Of a stretch of DNA of 64,000 nt, positions 1-9,383 are shown in pieces. The position numbers were made by a program, and so were the translations under genes. Origin of the DNA: Yarrowia lipolytica (taxonomy: Eukaryota > Ascomycota > Dipodascomycetes > Dipodascales); NCBI RefSeq assembly GCF_001761485.1, contig NC_090773.1:3038001-3102000 (forward strand). The letters are read 5' to 3'. Position 1 is the stretch's first letter. Each line of letters begins with the position of its first letter. The notes beneath the pieces were generated by a model. That model was not told the DNA's origin and ran no database searches. It saw nothing but the letters and a program-made list of their open reading frames with translations.

Positions 1-1140
1 ACTAACAGCAACAATGTGTTCCCATGGGCGATGACTTTTGAAGCAGCCTGGAGTGGTGCCACAGACGGATGCAAAACTTCACTGGCACTCAGTTTGCCTC
101 TCATCCGACAGCTTTGAACGTGTGCCAGGGATTATCAAAGAGCTGGGCGTTTGGCCGGGTGTTTGGCATGATCTCCAATTGTCCAAACACAAAATAATGT
201 AAAAGAGCTGCGAACAAGAAAGAAAATCTGTGAGCTGCTTTAGGCGGCCCATACCAGTATGTTTGTCCCTATCAGTTCATCTGGAATGATACAACGACTT
301 TTCCATGATAAGGAGATCCTGCCAGGGTTGGTACTTCCAGTTACAAAATACAAGGACTATGGGAAAGGCTGGAGCAGTGTACACCATATTGAGGTACAAT
401 ACACCCATATTGAGGTACAACTCCGGTGGTACAGTAGTATAATCTATAGAAAACTCACCAATGAAAGACTCTGTAAAGCTTTCGTTTCTGAGGTCTACGT
501 CGATCAAGTTGTATCAAGGTTCTTCCAGGGCTGTCCCGTGCATAAAGGAGGGCTTGGCAACATACTGCTCACAGATCGTCAGGGACGCCCTATAGGAGAT
601 CTTCTTAATAACAATCTGCACCAGATACGTGGGAACAAAGACCTTTTGCTAAGAACCTGGACAAAGATAACCATGCCCACCTTACCGACAGCCACAATCT
701 CCAAAGACATCAAGCGGACATCCTGGCTATCGGTATCTGGGCTAGTACCACCAGCAACTTCGTCAACATGGTTATCAATTCGGGGACCAGATGCGATCAC
801 GGCAACCGTTTTGGTTGAAGGCGACATATTGGCTTACAGGATGACTCAACGAAGTGGGTGCCGTTATCACGGAGAAAACCTGGTATGGGTACAGCAGCTT
901 GTTTTCGGTTTGGCCAAGGAGCATGCCTGACACTGATTGTTTATTGCTAGTCGCGACAAGAACGGCAACGCATTGTCCTTTGTCAGGGGAACTGGTGGAC
1001 ACAAAGTCTCCTCTTCTACTTATTATCAGCAGGGAGACGACTTCCCCAAAAGGAGTTGAAAACATAAAATTATTGTCCTTCAGTCAGCCAGTGGTGCTAC
1101 CCAAAGTTGGTTTTCCATATTGACTCAGTGATGATTTCAT
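1..1140 (-). pseudogene. Possible degraded protein-coding tract, family unknown
   Basis: On the minus strand an ATG at 1140-1138 is followed by coding-like stretches spread over more than one frame down to about position 280, the longest uninterrupted one being 775-1065. The peptides have ordinary amino-acid composition rather than the low-complexity look of random frames, which suggests an old gene broken in several places. I recognise no family and no domain. A short tandem repeat (CCATATTGAGGTACAA, two copies, about 386-420) lies in the same stretch. The plus-strand frame 259-930 covers the same DNA and begins with a true ATG, but its sequence looks like a shadow. Confidence is low; it could be chance. 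Confidence 0.3.
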
Positions 1141-1715
1141 TTCGCACATATTTGCCGGACCAATACGAGGCTAACAAAGTTGAATGCGAACACATGTCAT
1201 AAATGGGTTGCTTATCTGACTTACATGACTTACATGGAGTCGCCATCAATCTTCAACTCTACGTATTTCAGAACATGGGACCCACAAACAAGGTTTCTTG
1301 GCGCCCATCATATGTGCATAGCCGAGAGAAAGACGTTGACTAAAAGTGCAGTCACGTGTTCTAATGAGTTAGAGAGGAGAGAAGAGTTTATGGAAATCCG
1401 GTAGCCAGAAACCCCTTTTTGTAACGCTTGCTCTACTACCCCAGTTATCTTCAAGAGTCTACTGAAGTTATGTTTTTCTCCAAAATATCATCTCGATGTC
1501 CCACACCTATCCAAATGCTACTGGACCACGCAGATACGCCGTATGAGCCCAGGAGACCTAGCTTGGGTCTCACAATGAGCGGTTGCTACACCGTATGCAC
1601 TTATTATTGAAAATATAAGTATAGTACAGTGTGCTGATGCTTCCACTGCTTCTTTTTCAACCCATGCCGCATCTACAGGACGAAGAACTCAGACAACAAT
1701 ACTCAATCTTCTGAC

Positions 1716-1904
1716 ATGGACACTCGAATCGACAAATTGACCGCCATTGTCGAGCAATTAGTGTCCCACAAAGAGCAGGAATCGAAGTCCTTTGAGAAAC
1801 TGCTGGTGGACGTCTTGCGGATCCCGTCCTGGACCACCCAGACGTTCTTCACTATCGGGCTCTTTATTTCCGCCTGGGCGTTTCTTGCTGCCAACCAATG
1901 CTAG
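1716..1904 (+). CDS. Small putative tail-anchored membrane protein (62 aa)
   Basis: An ATG at 1716 opens a 62-residue frame. Residues 1-40 are charged and heptad-like (MDTRIDKLTAIVEQLV...), as in a short amphipathic or coiled-coil helix. Residues 42-59 are hydrophobic (TQTFFTIGLFISAWAFLAA) and would make one membrane span next to the C-terminus. This helix-plus-tail-anchor design is seen in many small fungal membrane proteins, but I do not recognise this one. It stands alone with about 2 kb of apparently empty DNA downstream. It could be a real small gene, the last piece of a decayed larger one, or chance. No splice signals that would extend it were found. Confidence 0.35.
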   Translation: MDTRIDKLTAIVEQLVSHKEQESKSFEKLLVDVLRIPSWTTQTFFTIGLFISAWAFLAANQC

Positions 1905-3970
1905 CGGGTTTGCGAGAGTGGTAATACTGAAACCTCTGGTATTTGGATGTAACAAAAACTGTGCTGTTGCTGTTTTTTATGCCTGGTCATGTCATGTCGT
2001 GGAAAAGCCGTGGAAAGTACACTTGGAGCCATACGAAGAGAAGACACGATTCTATTATTATTGGTAAGTGTTAGATGAATAACCTTGGTTACGACTTAAT
2101 TCCATACACAGAAGCGCGCTTACTGTACTTATCTAACTCACCTCACAGCGTTGCGATGTTCTGAGGGAACCCTTCAACTTTCAAGAGGTAGGACACCACG
2201 GTATTTTTTCACGGATTTTTTTTTATTTTCATAATAAAATAACGATTCAACTAATTACTGTGTATGAACATGAGAGGACTGACTTTTGAGTAAGAGGGTG
2301 GAAGGTGTCAATTTCAAGACGTACGTATTCGGAAAAAGCAGGATACACAGTAAAATAATAAGAAAGATAAAGAAAAAGAAAAAGAAAAAGAAAATAAAGG
2401 GCAAAAACTGGAACAAGTAAAATATTCACCTGGAATACTACTACGTCCTCCCGGGTAGCTTCTTCAGCAATCAAACCAGAAGTAGCGTGAAAAATGTGAC
2501 TGATACAAAGGCGTCACAACCCAACTCGCACCTCCTCATTAGTTCTATGAATCAGCCAATTGATCTACGCTAGATGGCATAGACATAGGACAAGTGCAGT
2601 GACTCGGATCTCAACGTCAAAAATTCGGGCTCCGCTTTTCAAGCTGCTGAAGTTGCGTCTCTGAGAGATTTATTCAACATCTGTCACATCGGTGATTGGG
2701 TAAAACGTCGCAGCTCTCTTGACTCCAGTTCCATACATTAGCCTGTCACTGTGGCTTATCTTAGACCCACAATTGGAGCCGTGCAAACTATATAATACGA
2801 GCAGAAAAGAGAGGTGTCGGTAGGTGGTCGGGTTTTATACCTCGCTATACTTAGAGCATTGTTATTCACCTAGTGGGTGAGATGAAAAACAACAAAACAT
2901 GCCGTTTCAGCGTGCATCAACTTAGCTTTTTTGTGCTAACATAACCCCCACAGCACACTGTGTGTATGCTCGTGTTCAAAAGTCGACTCTGAGCTGTCGT
3001 TTTGTTCAACTCAGACATGGCACTGATGTCACCTCCGCATTAGGCTGCTTGTTTAGACGCCAAATTAGCACCTCGCTTAATTCTAATTAGGCGTTTTAGC
3101 AGATACACTTTGGGCAGTGCCAAAAAGTGGGTACCTGGAGATAACGGTTGTAGGTGGGGCTACCGTGGTTGGACTGGGATGGAAAGTGGATCTGAAAAAT
3201 TTCTGAGCAGCGACGAATTTCAGACCTATCTCTTTGTGTCTGAATCGCATAAGTAACGCGCGGTTTATTACTGCATTTGGTAATATGAAAAGTGCCGTGT
3301 CTTGGCGTACGACAAGCAAGAACAGGAGGCGATAGAGTAGGATTTTGGAGCAGCTCGATGAAGGAAACGTCTTTAAAGAGTTGTTATTGTTGTTATTGCT
3401 GCTGCTGCTGTTGCTGTTGTTGCTGTTGTTGTCATTTAAAGAGTTGGCTACTTGGAAGCGTCAAAAAACAGGCACAAGGCCCTATTATACTAGTAGGCCT
3501 GTTCAATAATTTCGATCTAAATGTTTGAAACTCCTCCCCTGACACTTGGCGTCCAATCTATCTGCTCCATTCCTCTATCTATGCGGGGCATCTGTGGCTT
3601 CACTGATACCGCCAAGTGAGTGTTTGATGGCGATAGTGTTTGGCATGATGAAGTAGAAGGTGGAGAGATCAAGTCGATGGAAACCGACTTTAACGTGACA
3701 AAAATCACATTTTTCGGAAACTGGAGTTTTCTTTTCTACCTCTAAATTCCCAGATTACTTCCATCACCCGTTTCTGGATGTTCGTATGGACATGTTCTGC
3801 CCGATGTGCGAGATACTACTCTATATCATAGCTTAACTCTTATTACACCAAGAGCAGATCTCCCTTGGCACACGGCTCTGTGGCTGTCAGATAGCAACAC
3901 GTAGTATATAGGCGGGTTGGGGGCATGGAAAAACGTCTATCGACTTTTTATCGTCTTGCCACTGTTCGTC
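1905..3970. other. Intergenic spacer and PTR2 promoter region
   Basis: No convincing gene. It holds an A-rich AAGAAA-type simple repeat at about 2361-2398 and an interrupted TTG/CTG triplet tract at 3381-3432. A TATATA box lies at 3905-3910, about 60 bp before the transporter ATG. Confidence 0.6.
3381..3432. repeat. Interrupted TTG/CTG triplet microsatellite flanked by a 12-bp direct repeat
   Basis: The tract consists of TTG, TTA and CTG triplets. The 12-mer TTTAAAGAGTTG occurs immediately on both sides (3372-3383 and 3435-3446), so the triplets look expanded inside a small duplication. No coding role is visible. Confidence 0.8.
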
Positions 3971-5710
3971 ATGACTCAACATCTAGGAGATCATCTGGAG
4001 GACCACCTGGAGCCTTCCAAAGAAGACGGTCTTTACTACAAGGACACTGACCAAAAGACTACCCACTCTATCGATAAAGACGACAAAAACGAAATTGAAT
4101 TCACCGAGATTGAAACCACATCGATCATCTCCCAGGGATACTCTCAGACATGGGCCACCTACACCGATGAACATAACCCCGACGGGCTCAGAATTGCCAC
4201 AGACGAAGATCGAGCGACTCTAAGACGAGTAGCTGCTCCAATTGGAGCCATGACTTACATGCTGTCTCTTGTTGAGTTCGCAGAGCGAGGCTCGTACTAT
4301 GGTCTGACCAACGTCATTTCCAACTTTGTCCAGTTCCCTCTCCCTAAGGGCGGAAATGGCTGGGGAGCCACACCTGCCGGTTCTCAGTTGACAGCGGGAG
4401 CCCTAGATCAGGGTCTTCAAGTCGCCACGGCTCTGACTCTGGTTTTGCAGTTTTTATCCTACTTGACACCTCTTCTAGGAGCCTACCTTGCCGATTCCAA
4501 ATATGGACGTTTCAAGACCATCTGGGCCGGTACGATCATCTGTGGAATTGGCCATATTGTGATTGTGATTGCCGGAATTCCCGGAATCATAGAGCACCAG
4601 AAAGCTGCTCTAGGAATCTTTATTGCTGGACTAATGATCTTTGCCTTTGGAACCGGTCTCTTCAAGCCCAACTTGCTTCCACTATTGCTGGAACAGTACA
4701 GAGAAGACAACAACTGGGTGAAGAAGATGCCCAATGGAGAACTCGTGGTGATTGACAAAGAATCGACTCTTCAACGAATGACTCTCGTCTACTACTGGTC
4801 TATCAACGTGGGAGCTTTTCTTGGTCTGGGAACTGCTTATGCCGAAAAAAGAATTGGTTTTTGGCTCGCTTTTCTGGTTCCCACTATTCTCTACTTCTTC
4901 CTCCCCCTGTTTCTCTGGATCATCAGAAACAGGGTTTACAAGGCTCCTGCTTCTGAAGATTCTCTCATTGCTGGATTCTTAGGAGTCATCTACCAAAGAC
5001 TGTTCAAGAAGGACTCCACATACTCCGAGAAGTTTCAAACTGACGTCTGGGCCACTCTCAAAGCCACCCGCTTCTTCCTTTTCTTTCCAATCTACTTTAT
5101 CAACGATGGAGGCATTGGAGCACTGTCTAATTCTCAGGGTAGTTCAATGATCACCAATGGAGTCCCCAACGATCTTCTCAACAACTTCAACCCTCTCACG
5201 ATTATTGTGGCAGTACCGATAGTCAACTACGGACTATATCCTCTACTGAGACGCTACAAAATCAACTTTCGGGCCTCGTTCCGAATCTTTTTGGGCTTTA
5301 TGCTGGCAGCTTTTTCTCCCATGATTGGAGCTATTCTTCAATGGAGAATCTACGAGACTTCCCCCTGTGGATACTATGCCACCCAATGTGAAGCTGGAGT
5401 AGCTCCAATCACCATCTGGTGGCAAGTCTTCCCTTATGTCTGTACTGCTTTGTCTGAGATCTTTGCCATCACTACCTCATACGAACTAGCTTACTCTCTG
5501 GCTCCAGAACATATGAGATCACTTGTTATGGCACTGCTACTGTTTATGTCTGCCTTCAGTACGGCTATTCAGACAGGTCTGACTCCGGCTTTGGTCGATC
5601 CGCATCTCATTTGGCCGTTTGTGGGCATCTCAGCAGCAGGAGGAGCCTTCGCCATCGCCTTTCTCTTTTGCTACTGGAACCTCGGAAAAGGTCAGAAGTT
5701 GTCAGTCTAG
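3971..5710 (+). CDS. PTR2: POT/PTR2-family proton-coupled di-/tripeptide transporter
   Basis: The protein has 579 residues. It belongs to the POT (SLC15/PTR2) major-facilitator family, which imports small peptides with protons across the plasma membrane. The family proton-coupling motif ExxER is visible as EFAERGSYYG (E102-R106). It is followed by about twelve hydrophobic segments, including FLSYLTPLLGAYLADSKYG, the usual MFS loop motif after TM2, and YYWSINVGAF around TM5. The N-terminal 70 residues are acidic and hydrophilic, as in fungal PTR2. The frame is open upstream from a TTG at 3917, but the first ATG is at 3971, about 60 bp after a TATATA box, and is chosen as start. No intron is needed. 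Y. lipolytica carries several PTR2 paralogues, so which one this is cannot be told. The family assignment is secure; the symbol is used in the family sense. Confidence 0.9.
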   Translation: MTQHLGDHLEDHLEPSKEDGLYYKDTDQKTTHSIDKDDKNEIEFTEIETTSIISQGYSQTWATYTDEHNPDGLRIATDEDRATLRRVAAPIGAMTYMLSLVEFAERGSYYGLTNVISNFVQFPLPKGGNGWGATPAGSQLTAGALDQGLQVATALTLVLQFLSYLTPLLGAYLADSKYGRFKTIWAGTIICGIGHIVIVIAGIPGIIEHQKAALGIFIAGLMIFAFGTGLFKPNLLPLLLEQYREDNNWVKKMPNGELVVIDKESTLQRMTLVYYWSINVGAFLGLGTAYAEKRIGFWLAFLVPTILYFFLPLFLWIIRNRVYKAPASEDSLIAGFLGVIYQRLFKKDSTYSEKFQTDVWATLKATRFFLFFPIYFINDGGIGALSNSQGSSMITNGVPNDLLNNFNPLTIIVAVPIVNYGLYPLLRRYKINFRASFRIFLGFMLAAFSPMIGAILQWRIYETSPCGYYATQCEAGVAPITIWWQVFPYVCTALSEIFAITTSYELAYSLAPEHMRSLVMALLLFMSAFSTAIQTGLTPALVDPHLIWPFVGISAAGGAFAIAFLFCYWNLGKGQKLSV

Positions 5711-6375
5711 GAGGTGAATAATAATAGTAATTAATCATGTGTTATTGAGTCACGATAGTGGCATTCACGATATTAGTTGAAGATTCGTGTAGATGTTGTT
5801 TGGGCGTCAGTCAGCTTCAGGACAACTCTTCTAAAAGAGCATGCCACCTGACGATAAGCGAAACCTTTTTATACCGTAATATGGGCCACGTGATCCCACA
5901 GCAAGTGCCCGATTTTTTTTCACGTTACTGCAGCGTCGCTGGGGGTCGTACCTTGTTTAGCTCTCAACTAGAGCTAGGTAAATAGAAAAGGCACTGATTT
6001 CCGTAAGTGGCAACATCAGCAAATGTAGGCAGACTCGTAGTAAATATTATCTTATATTTTCATTTATAAGGGTACAGGTTTCACAATAAGACATTTCATA
6101 CCGTCCTAAGATACCTGGAACACCGTTTTTGTACCCTAAGTGATGTTTCTTCTTAACTAATTTCTAACAAAATGGAAGGAATAGAGAACGCGACCGAAGA
6201 GCCTTACTAAAGCGGTTTTAAGTGAGAAACGCAGAAGGACTTGACTCAAATAGTTACTAAACATATTGGTTTTTGAAATGATTAAAATATTTTATTGCTT
6301 TTTTATTTTATTCAAGCGTTGAGTCATCATACATCACCAGGCACAGTCCAGAATTCTCAAAGTCGGCACATTCCT
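5711..6375. other. Intergenic spacer between the peptide transporter and the tRNA gene
   Basis: AT-rich DNA with short meaningless frames. The core CACGTG occurs at 5887-5892. No gene, repeat family or ncRNA is recognised. Confidence 0.6.
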
Positions 6376-6464
6376 GAGGACGTGGCGTAATGGTAGCGCA
6401 TTGGATTTCGGTTCTTCTGAACGACGTCCTCCAAAGGCTGCGGGTTCGAGTCCTGTCGTCCTCT
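6376..6464 (+). tRNA. tRNA-Arg, anticodon TCG, with a 17-nt intron
   Basis: A full cloverleaf can be folded by eye. The acceptor is GAGGACG/CGTCCTC (6376-6382 with 6457-6463). The D stem is GCGT/GCGC around loop AATGGTA. The anticodon stem is TTGGA/TCCAA (6401-6405 with 6430-6434). The T arm is GCGGG-TTCGAGT-CCTGT. The loop reads TT-TCG-G, placing TCG at 6408-6410. An intron of 17 nt (6412-6428) sits at the canonical site after position 37. It can pair with the anticodon (TCG with CGA) and form a small TTC/GAA hairpin, the usual pre-tRNA substrate shape. The mature tRNA is about 72 nt. A T-run at 6464-6469 is the Pol III terminator. This tRNA reads CGA, the favoured arginine codon of the genes here. 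The discriminator base appears to be T, which is unusual for Arg. Confidence 0.88.
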
Positions 6465-7351
6465 TTTTTCCAGCAGGAGAGACGTTCTGGTGGTATTTCT
6501 GTCTTTGCCAGTTCGCTCGTATTCTACTTTTTTACTGTTCCTGCATAATCGAAACTCAGTTGAGATGAAAGGTAGGAGTTGTGAAAATGAGAGGGTGTCA
6601 CGGGATCAAGGAATTTATGGTACTGTAAGATTGAGGAGGGCGAGGTGATTCTATTTACCTTTTTATATTCTTAATTGGAGCATTTCGGGTGGACTGGAGC
6701 TCTACTGTCTTACCCGTAAGTGGAACATCATGACAAGGACACTACAAAATGCCGAAGACTGAACCGATTCGAGCGGTCTAAAAGGAAACTTGATCTAGCA
6801 GTCTCTATAAGCAATTGTTATCACACAAGTTTCGTTGAGAAATGACTGTAACGATGACTTCTTGTAAAATCACTGTGGAACACCGGTAGTGTTCACTTGC
6901 TGCAGGTGCATAAGGCAAACAGGGAATACGAAACAATCATGTAGACAATGATAGTCACGTGGTCTGTACCAAAAAGACCGCCCGAGCGAGCTCTACAGGT
7001 GGATTAACTCGATTTCCCAGTAGCACAATATCTACTCATTACAGGCACCGTTGCTTGCACGCCAAAAGTGCTCCACTTCATGAAAACATTCTATTAAATA
7101 CCTGTTATCCTTTTTCCTCGGCAGTTGGAGATGACACTGAGAGGCTGACAAAATGGATGTCACTGATCAACAGCTGTCTCCTCTCTTTCAATAGCTGTGA
7201 CTGCGATGTATATTCTCGCAGCCTCAGTGTCCACAACTATCCAGACATTCATATGCTCAAGACTGTGCGCTCATGATAATGCGCTCAAGACGGCGCGCTC
7301 ATCACTGTTCGCTCACCCCAATCATCGCAGTTCCAGCTTCGCTCAAACTGC
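6465..7351. other. Intergenic spacer between tRNA-Arg and RSA3 3' end
   Basis: The Pol III T-run is at 6464-6469. A loose cluster of GCGCTCA/CGCTCA words occurs at about 7257-7350. No gene is recognised; the frames at 6959-7276 and 7197-7517 have no family resemblance. Confidence 0.55.
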
Positions 7352-7831
7352 TCATGATTGTTGCTGGACAATTTCCCCCTGCACCTTTTCATCAAACACA
7401 TTCACTCCCTGCTTTAGCGCATCAACCAACAAACCCAGAGTGTTGTCATTAAAAGTCTTGCTCGTTCGCAGCTCGTCCATATCCTTGCCAAACTCGGAGG
7501 TGACCAGGTTCAGGTAAAACTTTTGAAACTCGGGGTTGGCTGAGTCAGCTGGAAGAGATTGCAGTTCTGCTGGGATGTCCATAGTCTGGGCCGAAGCGGC
7601 AGCAGCAGCATCATCTTTGTCAAACTCCATCATTTCGACGTCACCTTCGTCGATTACGTGATTTGTAGTGTCTTCGTTGTCTTCATTATCGTCTTCTTCC
7701 GCCCGGTCAGATTCACTGTCACTGGAGTCGGAGTCCGAAACTTCGGCGGTTCGGGCCTTCTTTCGCCGCCGTTTCTTGGGTTCGTCGCTTTTCACGGCCT
7801 TGTTGTTTCTCGAGTCGCTTTTGGCCGACAT
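7352..7831 (-). CDS. RSA3: Ribosome assembly protein 3 (60S biogenesis)
   Basis: The protein has 159 residues. Rsa3 associates with pre-60S particles in the nucleolus and helps late assembly of the large ribosomal subunit. The N-terminal 30 residues carry a basic KKRRRKKAR patch, probably a nuclear or nucleolar signal. A very acidic serine/aspartate/glutamate stretch follows (about 31-75). The C-terminal 55 residues form the conserved Rsa3 domain, with FQKFYLNLVTSEFGKDMDEL and, after a short gap, LLVDALKQGVNVF. Length and layout match fungal Rsa3. The start is the ATG at 7831-7829, the first in the frame. The gene is followed on the same strand upstream by HIF1, with 436 bp between them, so they are probably independent transcripts. 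The call rests on the C-terminal motif. Confidence 0.85.
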   Translation of the reverse strand: MSAKSDSRNNKAVKSDEPKKRRRKKARTAEVSDSDSSDSESDRAEEDDNEDNEDTTNHVIDEGDVEMMEFDKDDAAAAASAQTMDIPAELQSLPADSANPEFQKFYLNLVTSEFGKDMDELRTSKTFNDNTLGLLVDALKQGVNVFDEKVQGEIVQQQS

Positions 7832-8267
7832 GTTGTGCTGAGACGAATGGGTAGTGCGAGATGTGAAAATATATTCTGCAACGTGGTTTCATGCATGTAA
7901 TATGCGGGTGGTGCATTTAAGAAATATACCAAGTAATGTGACCGAAGCTAACAAAGCCTAACTATTGTTGGAGTCCTTGCTTGCTAGGTGATTTTAGGAA
8001 AACAAAAAAGAGGAAAACAAAACTAAAAGGAGACAAATAACAATCGGATTGGAAAATAACTCCATTAGAGCCATGTATCCATGTGACAATGGTGCTGATT
8101 TCTTCGCTAACCAAAACTGTGCAATCAAGTGACGGCAGAAAACCCCAATACACGAAATCAACAGGGGTGTCTTAGGCTCTTAGTCGACTACAATCCAACT
8201 CGATTCAAAACAATACAATATTAATTATACACCAGTAGCGACCATCCCATTGGTTTCTCTCCTACTC
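7832..8267. other. RSA3 promoter / HIF1 3' region
   Basis: This is 436 bp between two minus-strand genes, AT-rich. No further gene is seen. Confidence 0.6.
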
Positions 8268-9383
8268 CTACTCTTTCTTCTCTTCAGTCTCCTCAGCAGC
8301 CTTCTCCTCCACCTTGGCTTTCTTCTCTCCACTCTGTTCATCCTCTACGGCCACAGGAGCAACTCGCTTTGGGGCCTTCTTTCGAACAGCCAATCCAGAC
8401 AGGTCGTTAACCTGCTTCTCTCCTGATCCGCCGACACCTGCAGCAGCCATAATGTTCTTGACAACATCATCAGAAGAGTTACCCAGAATACCTTCCATGA
8501 CGGCCTGTTTCTTGGCATCGAAGTCAGCCTGACCCTTGGCAATGGCCTTGAGATCTTTGAGCCGAATCTCCAAATCAGACACTAGATCGTCGTCTTTCTC
8601 GCCAGTCATGGCAATTCGCTTCTTCACCGAGTCAATTGCCAGAATCATCTGATCCACGGCCTTTTGCTTGTTGGCCGAGTCCTCGGGACAAAACTCGAGG
8701 GCCAGAGAGTACTTGTAATGAGCCTCACTCATGACAGTTGATTGGAACTCATTGTGTTTATCCTTGAGCTCTACCGACCGTCCCAGATCTACCACGGCCT
8801 GGTTGAAGTTCTCAGACTCGAGAGAAATCTCGCCCAGGATGTCGTACACCTCGGCCAGCTGTTTCTCAATCTCTGTGATCCGCTCCGCTGAAACCCCCTC
8901 CTCGGCAAGTTCATCTTCAAACAACTTTCTGGCCAGATCAGTGACTTCCCAAGCCACCTCAAAATCAGTCTGAGGAGCTTCCTCATCTTCTCCTTCCTCT
9001 TCTGCCTCCCCCGCATCACCTTCTTCAGCCTTTTCCTTTCCCTTGCTTTCAGAAACCTCCTCTTCGACCTCTTCAACTTCTTCGACCTCCTCTGGAGCCT
9101 CTTCAAACTGAAAAGCTCCAGAAGACTTCACAGGAACCTCAACTTCCTCGCCAGTAGTCTCTCCGGGGTTTTCTCCGCCGCCAAGAACATTGGAAGAACT
9201 CACTCCGGCCTGGAAAAGAGCCCGACCGTAAAGAAACAGTAAATGACCATCTTCCTTGCCAGTCTCGTCACTGTACTTCTCACACGCCTGGCCCAGAGTC
9301 TCGGTGGCGCTCTCGTAGTGCTTCAGAGCGTATGCCTTGGAGCCCAGAGCCACCAATTGCTCGATTTCAGCGCTATAGGTCAT
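8268..9383 (-). CDS. HIF1: NASP/Hif1-type histone chaperone with SHNi-TPR repeats
   Basis: The protein has 371 residues. The NASP/Sim3/Hif1 family binds histone H3-H4 (and H1) and, in yeast, joins the Hat1-Hat2 acetyltransferase complex in the nucleus. Visible features are a first TPR-like helix pair near residues 1-60 (LVALGSKAYALKHYESATET), a long acidic insert (about 95-150, runs of E, V and D) that interrupts the repeats, then the family SHNi-TPR segment (DILGEISLESENFNQAVVDL) and a further repeat containing ALEFCPEDSANKQ. The tail has a basic RKKAPKRVAP patch that may act as nuclear signal, and ends acidic. The frame extends 16 codons further to 9431, but MTYSAEIEQL at 9383 matches the family N-terminus and is preferred. 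HIF1 is a functional name by similarity; Sim3-like is equivalent. Confidence 0.85.
   Translation of the reverse strand: MTYSAEIEQLVALGSKAYALKHYESATETLGQACEKYSDETGKEDGHLLFLYGRALFQAGVSSSNVLGGGENPGETTGEEVEVPVKSSGAFQFEEAPEEVEEVEEVEEEVSESKGKEKAEEGDAGEAEEEGEDEEAPQTDFEVAWEVTDLARKLFEDELAEEGVSAERITEIEKQLAEVYDILGEISLESENFNQAVVDLGRSVELKDKHNEFQSTVMSEAHYKYSLALEFCPEDSANKQKAVDQMILAIDSVKKRIAMTGEKDDDLVSDLEIRLKDLKAIAKGQADFDAKKQAVMEGILGNSSDDVVKNIMAAAGVGGSGEKQVNDLSGLAVRKKAPKRVAPVAVEDEQSGEKKAKVEEKAAEETEEKKE

Noticed and set aside
3917-3970. Upstream extension of the peptide transporter from TTG
   Set aside because: No ATG; the TATA box and family N-terminus favour the ATG at 3971.
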